Below, in pieces: positions 10,661 through 21,039 of a stretch of 64,000 bases of DNA (positions within the stretch are counted from its first letter, which is position 1; the number at the start of each line of letters is the position of its first letter). Location: contig NC_134705.1 in assembly GCF_043290135.1 (NCBI RefSeq), positions 102,635,239 to 102,699,238 on the forward strand, written 5' to 3'. This DNA comes from Rhipicephalus microplus. Taxonomy: Eukaryota > Arthropoda > Arachnida > Ixodida > Ixodidae. Position numbers and translations under genes: made by a program. The notes below the pieces were generated by a model that was given only the letters and a program-made list of their open reading frames with translations, was not told the origin of the DNA and ran no database searches.

Positions 10661-12395
10661 TCAGTGACTCAACGGCTTATCAAACCATGACATATAGTCG
10701 GCGTCACCATACAAGGGGGCCAATTTGAATACGTCTTAGAAAATGCATTCTTTGAAAGCGTAGACACAAACATCTGAGCTGGTTCAAGGGAACCTTGGCG
10801 AAAAAAAACCTGCAGTGGTAGCCACTGAGGCACTTTTATTACATACATAGACCTGAAAACGTAGTTCACGATAGAAGCCATAAGTATTATTTCATTCAGG
10901 CTATCATTGCAGTTATGTGCCAGTTTCCAAGAATTATATCTGCAGAGTTATTTTCAGCTTGCTCAACAGTAGAGGTTCATACATTGAGGTCCTAAATAGA
11001 AGTGGTTCTAAATAAATGCTTCTACAACTTTAAAACTTCAGCACTGAAAGGGCTCACTTGACGAAAAAAAAGTCATGAATACGAGCGCTGACTTCTTTTA
11101 TCATGTGTTATTCAAGTCACAAACATCTGCTTGACACACTGGGCCAAAACCATAGCAGTTTTGAAAAAAACGAACCGGATTCATGTCGACAATTGGACCC
11201 TGCGTAGATTTTCTACCTATGGGTTTTGGAAGTTTCATCAGCCTCGTGCTGAAATGAATATTGTTGGAATAAGCTGCGCCACGTGTGTATCTGCGTGTTG
11301 CTTCAGAAAATCACAGTTCGAAATCAATGTTTGTGTTCCTCGTCTTTAGTTCCCCTGAGCACTTTTCTTGGTTGCTCTAATTTACCTTTGTAAAGGAGCA
11401 GCTTTAATATACAAAAGTTGCATCACAGATATTTTATGTAACCGTTCGCATTGCTTATTATTATTATTATTATACAAGGATATATGTTAGGAGTGTCGGA
11501 TATCAAGAAAGTAGTTACGGTATTAGCACTTATACAATATCCCGTCAAAGCATATGTACTGAGCAGCTTGATGAAACCTGCCCATACATTGTAGCTGTTG
11601 CATATTAGTGATTACTTCAGAAGCATTACTGTCTTGTTTCATAAAAGCTTGTTAAAGTGAAACAACAGTTGAGAGCATGCGCTCGTGTACAAAATTGATC
11701 GCCGTGTCATTTTATGATCTTTTCAGCGTCCAGCACCACCATCTCTAGTAAGTACACATATAATTGTCATTCAGACAACAATAATATTATTATATGCATG
11801 TCAACTACGTCATTCTTTATAATCAAAGGAGCTGCCACTTAACGCAATATTGATAACGAGCAGAAAAACTACACTGAGCACGAGACTAAACACAATGCTT
11901 TATCTAACGCGCGTTTTCTTTTGTGTTTCAAGTGAGATATTTGTACAAATGTAAGAAAAAGAAAAGGAGGACACATGACAAAAGAGGCTACTGTGCAGAA
12001 AACTTATGATACAAGGAATTTTGTAAGGCCAAAACTGTAGTCTTTTTCTGCACAAAATGCATATAGATGACTGAGGCCACACTGTTTTTTTTGTTTTTCA
12101 AGAAACTTTTGATGGTTTCTTTTGTCGGTTAACAAACACCAGTGCAAGGTACTTTGGCTATACTGTAAGGAGCTTTAGGGACAAACATTATAGCAAGTGC
12201 GCTTGAAAATCTGCCAGTGCAAAACCTAATATTGTTCGCAATTTCCTATAGACTACAAAGCAGCGCATTTTCTTATTTTCTAATTGAAAAATGAACGTGG
12301 CCAACTCCGTGCAAGAAGTAATTTTGAAAGTGCGACATTCTTTTTCTCACATTTACTCTTTTCAACGACGCATTGCTAATTTTAGGTTTTTGGTG
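10661..12395. other. AT-rich DNA without recognisable genes
   Basis: Only short frames are present, for example 11131-11349 and 10669-10881, with no family that I recognise. A small TTA microsatellite lies near 11456-11476. The first ~220 bases may still be eroded Gypsy D pol. Confidence 0.4.
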
Positions 12396-12403
12396 GCGTA
12401 GAG

Positions 12404-12895
12404 CACGGGTTCTCAAGACGGATTCCACAGTACCTTATCTCGGGATTTCGCGAGCGACTGATAAATTTTTCTGGTTTCGCCCTCACCCACCCAAGCCACT
12501 TTGATCGCGATCCCTAGGTGTTATTGATCTGGCGAACCTGCATTTTAAACGCCCGAGCGTCAATAAGCACATCATGGTGCGTAACAGAAACGCGTGGGCC
12601 ACACAATAAATAATGCCGGCAGTTTATAGCCAACCAGACTCTGAAAACTGGGACACGTGGTTGCTTAAATATCAGGCGCTTTATATTACCATCAAGCACT
12701 ATCAACTATTTGAAGATTAGTGCCACTAGCGTGCGCGGAATGTCGGAAAATTTGAAAAAAAGGACCATTGTTATACCCACCCTCTTGAATTTGCTGAAAA
12801 TAAAAATAAAAAAGCTCGCCGTGAGAAGGAAGGTATCTTGGCCCTTCTAGTAGCTACGGGGGGCTCCCTGGCACAAACATGATTGAGAACCCCTG
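12404..12895. mobile_element. hAT-type nonautonomous DNA transposon (MITE)
   Basis: The left end CACGGGTTCTCAA and the inverted right end CAGGGGTTCTCAA form 13-bp terminal inverted repeats with one mismatch. This is the classic hAT end motif. They are flanked by 8-bp near-duplicates, GCGTAGAG at 12396-12403 and GAGTGGAG at 12896-12903 (6 of 8 match), and 8 bp is the hAT target-site length. The 492-bp interior has no transposase frame, so the copy depended on an element elsewhere. Confidence 0.75.
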
Positions 12896-12903
12896 GAGTG
12901 GAG

Positions 12904-13635
12904 TTCTTGTAAAGAGACGAAAATCTATGTCAATGCAAACCGGCTTAGCGGAACTTAACTCGGTGGAGCCCAAACGCGTACCATCAGCTCAATATCAAGG
13001 AGAAACACAAAAAACACATGTGCCAGAGTGTGCGTTTTTAAAACTGAAGTACAAAACTCACGCCGTCTGATCTGTTTCTGAAACGCAAGAGAGTGAGTTT
13101 GTGCGTCTTTATTTTTGTGCTTCACTTATGCTGCGCTATCTCATATCCATACAATGTGGCCAATTTAGGAACCTTTTCTCGGACGTGCTCAGCATTTTGT
13201 AATTTCATACAGCTTCGTCAGCATTCAGCACCCGACAACACTCTGAATTGTAAACACATGCTCAATAGTGCACTTTTTGCGTTCATATCTAGCATTGTGC
13301 ATAAAGGGTGCAAAGAAAGCTTGCGCATCTGCTAACGTTCTGCAATGCAACATTGAAGGCACACAGCATTCGCTAGGCATGCTCCTAACCACTGTAAGAA
13401 GCACTCAATTCACGGCAAAGAGTTCAAGCAGTGAGTATAGCCCTTGCGACCAGAAGCTGTACACCTGGGATTATCACTCAGGGCAAACGTTCAAAGCGCC
13501 TAAAATCTGTGGTATTAAAAAAATGGCACATCCCACGTACCACAGCGAAGCACGAATAAGGAAGGTAATACATGTCACCTTAAAATGAGCACAACGTTAC
13601 GAGGTGGGAGTATATCTAGCCGTACATGGCTTCCA
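12904..13635. other. No recognisable feature
   Basis: Moderate ORFs (13093-13335, 13268-13588) have no recognisable domain and overlap in different frames. No repeat landmarks are seen. Confidence 0.35.
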
Positions 13636-13903
13636 TGCAACAATTGTAACGTTTGGACGTGTATTTCACCTTCGTCGTCTATTCACGTAACTTGATATCA
13701 TAATTTGTAGATGTGGAGCTAGTGAAACGGCCGTGAGCACGCTATGAGTGTAGCAAGTAGTTATGTTTTAGATGACACACATACCATGATCACCATGTTC
13801 AGACGTGTCATTAACCTTCGTCGTCTAATCACGTCACCTGATACCGAATTTGATATACGTAGAGCTAGCGAGACGCCCGCGAGCATGCTATGACCCTGTC
13901 AAA
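13636..13903. repeat. 146-bp tandem duplication (two diverged units)
   Basis: The block CCTTCGTCGTCT occurs at 13669 and 13815, 146 bp apart. Around each copy the same order recurs: ACGTGT, the block, a CACGT stretch, TTGATAT or CTGATAC, GAGCTAG, GAGCA, GCTATGA. Divergence is considerable. It ends next to a SINE. Confidence 0.6.
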
Positions 13904-13907
13904 AAAA

Positions 13908-14195
13908 TCAATGGTGGGCATGGTGTAAGCCACCACCTAACATTATAGATGATTAGTGTAGTGGGTGAAGGCTGCAAAACTTCCACCATAGTGTATGGTG
14001 GATGCTGCAGTGCCGGCAACGCTTGAGTGCGAAATGGCGTCCGAACAGAATCACCGTGACGAGTTGCCACAAGAAAAGAAAGAATCGTATAAAAGAACGA
14101 TCTAAAAACACCCGTAAAAAAGGCTGCCACTGAGATTCGAACTTGCAACCTGCGGTTTATCATTCGAGGGCACTAACCACAACGCCATACCAACA
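13908..14195 (-). repeat. Second tRNA-derived SINE family, copy 1
   Basis: On the minus strand a tRNA-like head (A box around GTGGTTAGTGCCC, B box around AAGTTCGAATCTC) lies at the right end. It is followed by a body with GCGTTGCCGGCACTGCAGCA-like and CACCATACAC blocks. A related copy sits at 33160-33465. The body is unrelated to Ruka. I do not know a published name for it. Confidence 0.7.
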
Positions 14196-14902
14196 TGGTG
14201 ACACGTACTTGTTCAGTAGGTAGTTCACATACTAATTGACGGTTCAATTCAGTTTAGTTCGTCGCGTACACGACATAGACGAGATCTTCACCTGCTTTTA
14301 AAATTTGCCCATTTATGAAACACAAGGAACTGCACCCTGTAACGATTGTCATTTTGATAATGGCACCAACACTTTTTTCTAATACAATTCACAACCACAA
14401 GAAAAAGAAACAAGTGGGCTGGGGAGCAGGTATACTTACTGGAGGGGTCTGCCAAGTTTATTATTCGTTTCTATCTCGTTCCAAAAGGCGACATCTGCTG
14501 AGACTTTATGACGGCTCTAGGCTCAATCCATAGATACGCCTACCTAATTGATTTATTACTGGGATACTTTTCGCGCAACGTAGAGTGCAGTCGTGCCAGC
14601 ACACTGCTGTACCTATATCGATCGTTAGTAACAACTACATAACGGCTTGACCAAAACGACTGCAGTGCGCCGGAAACATTCTGTTATCATATTGGTTCCG
14701 CAAGCATACAAATTTCCAAGTCTGTGTTCTTGCATAAGTGTCAGAGAAGTGCCTGTGAGTGCGAGCAGCGGCTGTCGGTAAAGACAGCACTTCCAAATCA
14801 GTACTTCCAAAGAATTCTATGGAAGTGCTTGAATCGCATCGCATCGATGTTTGTTGATTCTTGTGCAGACACCGCACACAATAAAAAATGTTTCACTTAG
14901 GG
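14196..14902. other. No recognisable feature
   Basis: Short frames at 14315-14533 and 14625-14877 have no recognisable domain and no repeat landmarks. Confidence 0.35.
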
Positions 14903-15360
14903 CAATTGATGCGATGTATGGGCTGTATCGTCATTCATACTGGTCGAAATTGTGTATAGTGAAACCGAGAAGAGCGGGTAACAGGATTGTACGGGCTCGG
15001 ACAATAGGCATAACGTTTGGATGAAATCATGGTGGTAGAACCTGTATTGCATAGTTCCCAGCTTGGTTCGCTTATTATATTGCCCGCAATTATAAGCCCA
15101 CCCGTCATCTGCTTGCTGCTCCCCAGCATTATCGCAATGATGGGCAAAGGTTCTCAGCTTGGTACATTATGTGGCCTGCCATAATGAGCGCCACCCATCA
15201 ACTGCTTAGTGCTTCCCAGCATTGTCGCAATGGTAGGAAGAGCTTCCCAGCTTGGTACTTCATGTGGCTCACCATAATAAACAACACCCGCCACCTGCTT
15301 TGTGCTTACCAGCATTATCGCAATTGTGGGCAGAGCTTCCCTCATTGCCCACTATCTAGC
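14903..15360 (+). repeat. Dispersed repeat with internal ~93-bp tandem units, copy 1
   Basis: A 5' part (GTACGGGCTCGG, then ATGAAATCATGG) is followed by about 3.3 tandem units. The landmark CAGCTTGG recurs at 15059, 15155 and 15248, and the units share CCAGCATTATCGCAATG. Spacing is 96, 93 and about 93 bp. The same arrangement occurs at 53815-54130. Confidence 0.7.
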
Positions 15361-16018
15361 CGCTACTTCACATCATCCTTTCCACTTTACACATCTTCTG
15401 TACACCATGCCACCCAGTACGTCCAGGCAAATCCCCCATAGTTTCCACTACGTCCCGCCATATGCATCACAATTTCCACTATATGCACTCTTATTTCCAC
15501 TAGGCCCACCATGTTTTTCAGTCTACACAGTGGCCACTAATAATATTCGTTTTTGCTGTCTCTGCGTTCCTAATTACGGCACCAGCTGGCCGGTAGCCCT
15601 CAGTCCGGAGGTTCAAAGGGAAACAAGCTGTCCAAAGCCGAGCAAACATGACTTCCAAACACGCTTAGCACAGTCAATTTTTTTTGTAAAAGAGATTGTT
15701 TGACTTCTTAGGACAACCTAAGTAACAATTTTCAAATCTTGCCTAATAAGGCCCCACTGAAGTTTTCTTCTCAAATAGTTTAAATATCATCGCCAGTGCT
15801 TGAACGTGAAAACTCTTACTGAGATGCGATGTGCCTGAAAATACTATAGTAAGCGTTAAACTTTTTCGAGACAAGAAGAGAAAATCTAGGTGCACTCAAT
15901 TAAGACGGTTAAGATTCATGGGGCACGTAGAAAAGTGCTTAATTTTTCAAATTCTCCCATTCTAAATGCGTCTTGCGAGCACGTGCACGCACTAAAAGTT
16001 ACTCTTGAATATTTGCCG
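15361..16018. other. No recognisable gene
   Basis: The frame at 15302-15703 begins inside the tandem repeat and has no recognisable domain. The motif TTTCCACTA recurs several times near 15380-15510, suggesting weak low-complexity sequence. Confidence 0.35.
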
Positions 16019-17086
16019 TTCCCGCGTTAGTCCGTATGCCTCATCTTCAAATGAATTCAGCCGCGCCAGTCATGAAAGACTTACCTTCTGTATAGACCGC
16101 TCAACATTTTACGCTGGCTAACTTTAGCGCTGCATGGATATGAACTGACGATGGTTGTGGCGCATAGAAACAGAAATATGTCCCTACCTAGCACGTGTTC
16201 TATTTGCGTGCAAGAAGAAAAAAATTGTTAGGGTACAGTTGCCTAATGTTGAGAAAATAAAGAATGAAATAGAATTGGTGGCCAGTTACGCACATAAAAT
16301 GCTTCGTTTGGGTGTTTTTCTCCGATAGAAGAGAGGCTCGTATTTTGTTCTGAAATCAAAGGTCTATGTGTCACGTCCTGTACAGGGTAAGGCCCGCAGA
16401 GTCGACCCACGTGCTGTTTGACTGCGTAACGTTCCTAAATACACACACAAATGGTCTCGCTTGGTAGATCACTAACTAACGTTCATAAAGTATTTATCTT
16501 TAGGACATCAAATGTTAGCTTCATTTATTAGTTTTATCGCCGTCACACTACTCTTAAAGCTGTAGAGCTGAAAAAATTCTGCAGATCTCACGTACCTAGC
16601 AGTCGTCGACGTTATGCGAAGCATGCGGAAAGAGAGAGAGAGAGATAAAAGACGTTATTCGCAGGATCCTGTGTGGGATAGGTGCCGGCCTTGCAGGGCG
16701 TGGTCTACCTTTCTAATGTTCTAGTCTATGCAGTCTTAGAAACAGTGGTCCAAGTACTCGAGGGTTGATCCTGACCCGACAGAAGATACTTGGGTTCCCG
16801 CGCCCCGCGCTTGTCGGTCACGAGCTCCCGTTCTCCTCTGCCTGACCAGGGCCCCCTTGAGCCACTGGATTGGCCATTTCCGAGATTGGCAGTCCTCCGA
16901 GCGAATCCACTACTTCATCTGCACTGGAAACTCTTGTAGGGCAGAGCTGTCGTTAGCACCAGTTACTCCCCCATGAGATTCCGCAGCCCTGCTGCACACA
17001 TCACCATCGGCGCCGTCGCACAAACCGCCGCCTGATATCGCTGCACTGTCACACCTCAGCATGTGTCCCTGTGTCGCCAGTTCTTG
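16019..17086. repeat. Duplicated block, copy 1 (matches 62932-64000)
   Basis: From TTCCCGCGTTAGTCCG onward this sequence matches 62932-64000 in the same orientation. The offset changes by only one base over about 1.07 kb. Sampled segments differ at about 3 bases in 60. The block contains about 610 bp of unique-looking DNA plus the 3' end of an I-clade LINE inserted at the same point in both copies. The match may continue beyond the window edge. Confidence 0.9.
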
Positions 17087-18140
17087 TTCGCATATACTGC
17101 ATGCCGGCCTTGTGAACATCTCGGGACATATGTGGAGCGCCATCGCCAGGGTTAACACGCACTTCACTTGTAGCTGACGAAGCAACGCAAACTCCACTCG
17201 GGAAAGTTCTCGATGCGGGGCCATGTACTTTTCTTCCTTCCCTGTGCGTCCTGAGTATCGCACCGTAGTCGACAAAGCGTTTGGGGTCTTGTTCATCGCC
17301 GACACCCGCAGGGCTGCTCTCGCTGTCATCCCGGCACCTGATGAGTTCTCAGGCCGCTGCGTCTGCATCCTCGTGGCGGTTGTTCACGTTCAGTAGGTCG
17401 CCCTTGTGGGCTAGGAACCTCTTCATTGTGATGGTTGGAGGTGACGACGTTCCGAGGTGCGCGAGGCTCTAGCGAGCCCCACGATCCGCTCAGCCTCCCT
17501 CCAGACCATGCTTCTGGTGTAGATGCTGACCGCTGTTTTGGAGTCGCTCAGGATCATCCGATTGCCCTGTACTCCCATCAGCAGGCTGATTGCTACCTCT
17601 TCTGCCTGGCTTGGGGTCTTCGCTTTATTCGTACCCACTTCGATCAGCTCCCCTGTTGACGCCCGGATGACTGCCATCGCGTACACACATCTCCTCAATG
17701 AATGTTCAGCCACGTAGACGAACGCGGCGTTCACGTCACTCTTGTACTGCTTAGCTAGGTCAACTGCTCTCACCTTGTGTCTTGCCCAGTCCTTCTCCGG
17801 GTTCATGTTCTTTGACAACGAAAACACTATGATGCCCCTTGCCGTTTCATCCCTCAGGGGGCTTGATTTCCACTCTCTCCAGGATGCTTCTGGCCGCCTT
17901 TGTGCTGTTTAGTTGAGCTAGCTGTGCCATTGGTTGGGCCTTGTCGATCTCTGTGAGTGTTTTGTGCACCCCCAGAGCCAGCAAGGTCGACGTTCTCTTG
18001 CCTAGCAGTAGACCCAGGGCGTTCCTCTGGGCCTTTCTGATGGCGGCGTAAATCTTCTCTTTCTCCACTCTGATCCAGCGGTGGAAGGTTCCCGCGTATG
18101 CTGCCTGGCATGCGAAGGGAAGGTGACCTTGTTGCATTTT
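16628..18140 (-). mobile_element. I-clade LINE, 5'-truncated
   Basis: The minus strand reads RT C-terminus, RNase H, C-terminal zinc region and a 3' end in TC repeats (the GA run at 16629-16645), which is typical of I-clade LINEs. It is truncated within RT near 18140. The left end is shared with the second copy at 63544-64000. Confidence 0.85.
16910..18137 (-). pseudogene. I-clade LINE ORF2 3' part (RT end, RNase H, zinc motif)
   Basis: ORF2 of I-clade LINEs encodes endonuclease, RT and RNase H. The segment 17847-18137 matches the post-RT thumb region (AAIRKAQRNALGLLLGKRTS, LLALGVHKTLTEI). The segment 17423-17827 is RNase H-like (YAMAVIRASTGELIEVG, SQAEEVAI, ILSDSKTAV with the SDS catalytic Asp). 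The segment 16910-17368 ends with LRQLQVKCVLTLAMALHICP and CSICEQELATQGHMLRC, a CCHC-type motif. The three pieces are in different frames, so the copy is broken. Confidence 0.85.
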
Positions 18141-18507
18141 CTTTATTTAGTGACAAGTCATGAAATGACGCTTAATATACGTAAAAATGTTGCACGCACA
18201 GACTTATGTTGAAGAGTTGCAGATGTTCATATAACCAGTTGTTCGCACTTACACAACGATGCCAAATGAAACGTGTGCATTAGCAACACCAGAAGCTCCT
18301 GAAAGCGCTGATGCTCGCGAGGATGCTGGCCCTGGACACTCCTACATAAATCAACTTCAGCTTATAGCAACTAACCACAATTAACATTAATCTGACGTGA
18401 CGGTGGTATCAAAGGAGTACATATGTAATGCTTATGAAATTGGGTAGGAAGCACTGCAACCACGACTGATGTTTCACGAAGATTAGCGTTTATCTGTAAA
18501 CTAGTTC

Positions 18508-18975
18508 CGAGACCTGGCATAGCTCTGTGGTAAAATGCTTCATTGCCACGCAGAATGCTTGGGTTATATTCCAGCTGGAACCCTGAAAATTATTTTTTGC
18601 ATATCGTCGAGTCAACGCTATTGATGTTGGGGATTTCTTAACCCTCGCGCATTGATGATGGCGAGGATAATGCCTTCACTATGGCTGTTGCCCACACAGG
18701 GGGAATAGCGAATAATTGAAGGTATGAAATTTAAGGCCCTCGCACGTTAAATTGCCCGTGTATTTTCTCGTTTTTTCAGGGGTCAATCACCATACCCTTG
18801 TACCAGCGGCACAAACCCGCCCGTGGGTATGTGCCACTGTCTGGTGGCAAGTGTTTGACAATGTACGCCACGGGATTGTGACAATATTGATGTCTTGTCC
18901 AGCGCGTCATATTCGTCCAAGCATTTTACCCTCCCATGTTCATTTAGGTTAGATAGATAGATAGATAGATAAATA
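18508..18975 (+). repeat. Third tRNA-derived SINE-like repeat
   Basis: The start resembles a tRNA head: CATAGCTCTGTGGTAAAATG fits an A box, and CTTGGGTTATATTCC is a worn B box. A long body follows and ends in a TAGA microsatellite. The call depends on the head motif and tail only, because no second copy is in the window. Confidence 0.45.
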
Positions 18976-19022
18976 TATATATACATAAAGAGATAAGTAG
19001 ATAAATATATACATAAATATAT
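18949..19022. repeat. TAGA/TA-rich microsatellite
   Basis: TAGA repeats at the start pass into ATAA/ATAT-rich sequence. They probably grew from the SINE tail. Confidence 0.8.
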
Positions 19023-19223
19023 AGATAGAAACGCTCCAATTCACTGTAGTTTTCTAAGAAATGCTTCGCATTTAAAACATTGAACGTATTCTTTCGTTGA
19101 ATAGACACTATGATGCGTGTTTATTAATGGGCTTATCACCAATACTGTATGTCAACAAACACTTGAGACGAGCATGTACCCTAATTTTTCGGTTCCGTTA
19201 TTTTCCTTTCACCGTCACTATAG

Positions 19224-19401
19224 CTTAGGCTCAAGGACCAGATGTGCGGCAGGCGGACAATCTGTGCAGAAGGGACATGTTGTGTTGAAATCAATTTGAG
19301 GCCTGGACTATGTAAACCGTTAGGAGTACGTGGTGATCAATGTTCACCAAGGACTCTTTCTAACGTGTATTATAACTTTTGCCCATGCAACGTTAATCAA
19401 G
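19224..19401 (+). CDS. Internal exon of a prokineticin/astakine/ixodegrin-like secreted protein
   Basis: The 178-bp exon encodes 59 codons plus one base. The cysteine pattern C-x5-C-x4-CC-x9-C-x9-C-x12-C-P-C closely matches the prokineticin (colipase-like) fold, including the CKPLG turn, where human prokineticin has CTPLG. The family includes vertebrate prokineticins, arthropod astakines and tick ixodegrins, all secreted. The loop after CKPLG contains RGD (VRGDQC), an integrin-recognition tripeptide. Splice signals are good: a pyrimidine-rich tract ends in TATAG before 19224 (phase 0), and AATCAAG is followed by GTAAGT at 19402 (phase 1). An exon with a signal peptide upstream and one with the last cysteines downstream are expected but not identified. 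No stop or frameshift interrupts it. Confidence 0.8.
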
Positions 19402-19406
19402 GTAAG

Positions 19407-19407
<1 letters not shown>
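19402..19407 (+). other. Splice donor of the prokineticin-like exon
   Basis: GTAAGT is the full donor consensus and directly follows the last base of the cysteine-rich frame. Downstream the frame runs into TA repeats. Confidence 0.75.
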
Positions 19408-19445
<38 letters not shown>

Positions 19446-19450
19446 TATCT
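19408..19450. repeat. TA dinucleotide microsatellite
   Basis: An AT/TA run begins two bases after the splice donor, so it lies at the very start of the inferred intron. Confidence 0.9.
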
Positions 19451-20980
19451 TGTATTAACATTCATATTGGCAACAAGTCAGAATTTCTCTCGTTCGCTTT
19501 CTTCATATACTTTATGAAAGTCAGTAACTGAATGATAGCAACAGGGTAATATAATAATCTACTCAGATTGTACTTCACCATTCAGATTATTTATGACATG
19601 AGGACGTGGGAATAAAAACATAGAGTAAAATTTTGAGGGTGTCCTTGAATACCTGCGTGATTTATAAAAAAAGAAACGTGTTTTCATGACAGCACTTAGT
19701 TCACATGTATTTGAAGCTGTGTGTTGGCAGAACAACTTATAATCTCCATTAATTTGAAGCGCAGCAGAATATGCGTAATTTTTCAATAAATAAATATTAT
19801 ATGGTAAAGGCTGCTCGAGACTTACTTATTGTGACGCATTGGCACTGAAGGCGCATCTAGTGACAATAGTATCTTAAGGTGCAGCCCCATTTAGATATTC
19901 CCTTTCGATGTGAAAGAAATGAACTTTTTGGTGAACTTCAACTTCGAATGCTAAAGGCAATGTTTTCGCAAAAAAGAAGCTGTAATACGAGCTTGTTGTA
20001 ATGAGATAGTGGAAGTGTAGTAATTGTGAACGATAGCGAAGCAAGTAACCAGAAAGGCAGAAAGTTTGAATTCACTTGTATGACGAGTCTCGTTTTATAT
20101 AGGTTCCAAACGTAAGAATCCTTGCATTCACTCTCTCTTTCTCTGTCCTCGTCCCTTTAAATTTTATCCCATCTTTTTTTATTGAAACAAAGTAGCTTGC
20201 GTGGCTGTTGCTCAAAGTTTCACGAATATGCCCTACCATTCCACAATGTTCTCAGACATAAGTACTTTGGAAGTTATCAACCAACAACTCGCCTAATGCG
20301 GCATAGTGTGATTTCCTAGAAATCCATTTTTCATATTTGTGCAGTACTAATCACGCAAATTCCTTTAGCATTTCTAAACGTTCTCTATGCATGCCAGTTC
20401 GGTAAGAAATTCTCGTAAATCATCGGGGTGCCCTACTGATTATATTTTCCTACGTTAAAAGATGTTTTCAATTGCACCAGAAAAGACTGTAACGTTATTT
20501 TTAACGCAGAATCATAAAATAATTCGTTTTCTTTGAATGACAGCATAGGCATCTTTACCTGTGGAATAAAAAATAAACGTTGCGTGATGGCGAAAAAACG
20601 GCAGATATACTAGTGAAATAAACATTTAGTTTTTTTTTTCAAGTGGTTATTGATACAAGCCCTCCTGCTTGCCAAGGAGGGGTCCCACAAGAGATGCACT
20701 CCATTGCCTGAAAACACATTGCAAAAGAATATTCTGATAAATGACACATATTCGTAAGAGTCTCTTTTACGCATGTATTATTGCGTGGCAGATCGAATGC
20801 ATACATTGATCTCCTGTGTAAAAACTTGTCAATCAGCAAATGAGTGCGCGTTTAATTGGGATATTTCCTTAGAATTACTTTTCCACGGAAATATTGAATT
20901 GCTTCACTGAAGGAGTCTATTGACTCATCAATCGGCCGCTGAAATAGTTTTCAAAATCTGTGAAGTAGGAAAGGAGTAAC
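19451..20980. other. AT-rich DNA, inferred intron
   Basis: No repeat family or second cysteine-rich exon is convincing. A pyrimidine run ending in CAAG near 20642 is followed by an open stretch in the right phase, but with only one cysteine, so I do not call it the next exon. Confidence 0.35.
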
Positions 20981-21039
20981 AGAGATTGGCCACACGCTCT
21001 ACTTTATCTCTTCTCTCGTGCCGAAGAGTGCTGGATACT

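Noticed and set aside
15059..15360. CRISPR-like array
   Set aside because: The units are whole ~93-bp tandem repeats without unique spacers, in a eukaryotic genome.
20630..20710. Next exon of the prokineticin-like gene
   Set aside because: The pyrimidine tract and phase fit, but the encoded stretch has only one cysteine and no GLxC-type continuation expected of the fold.
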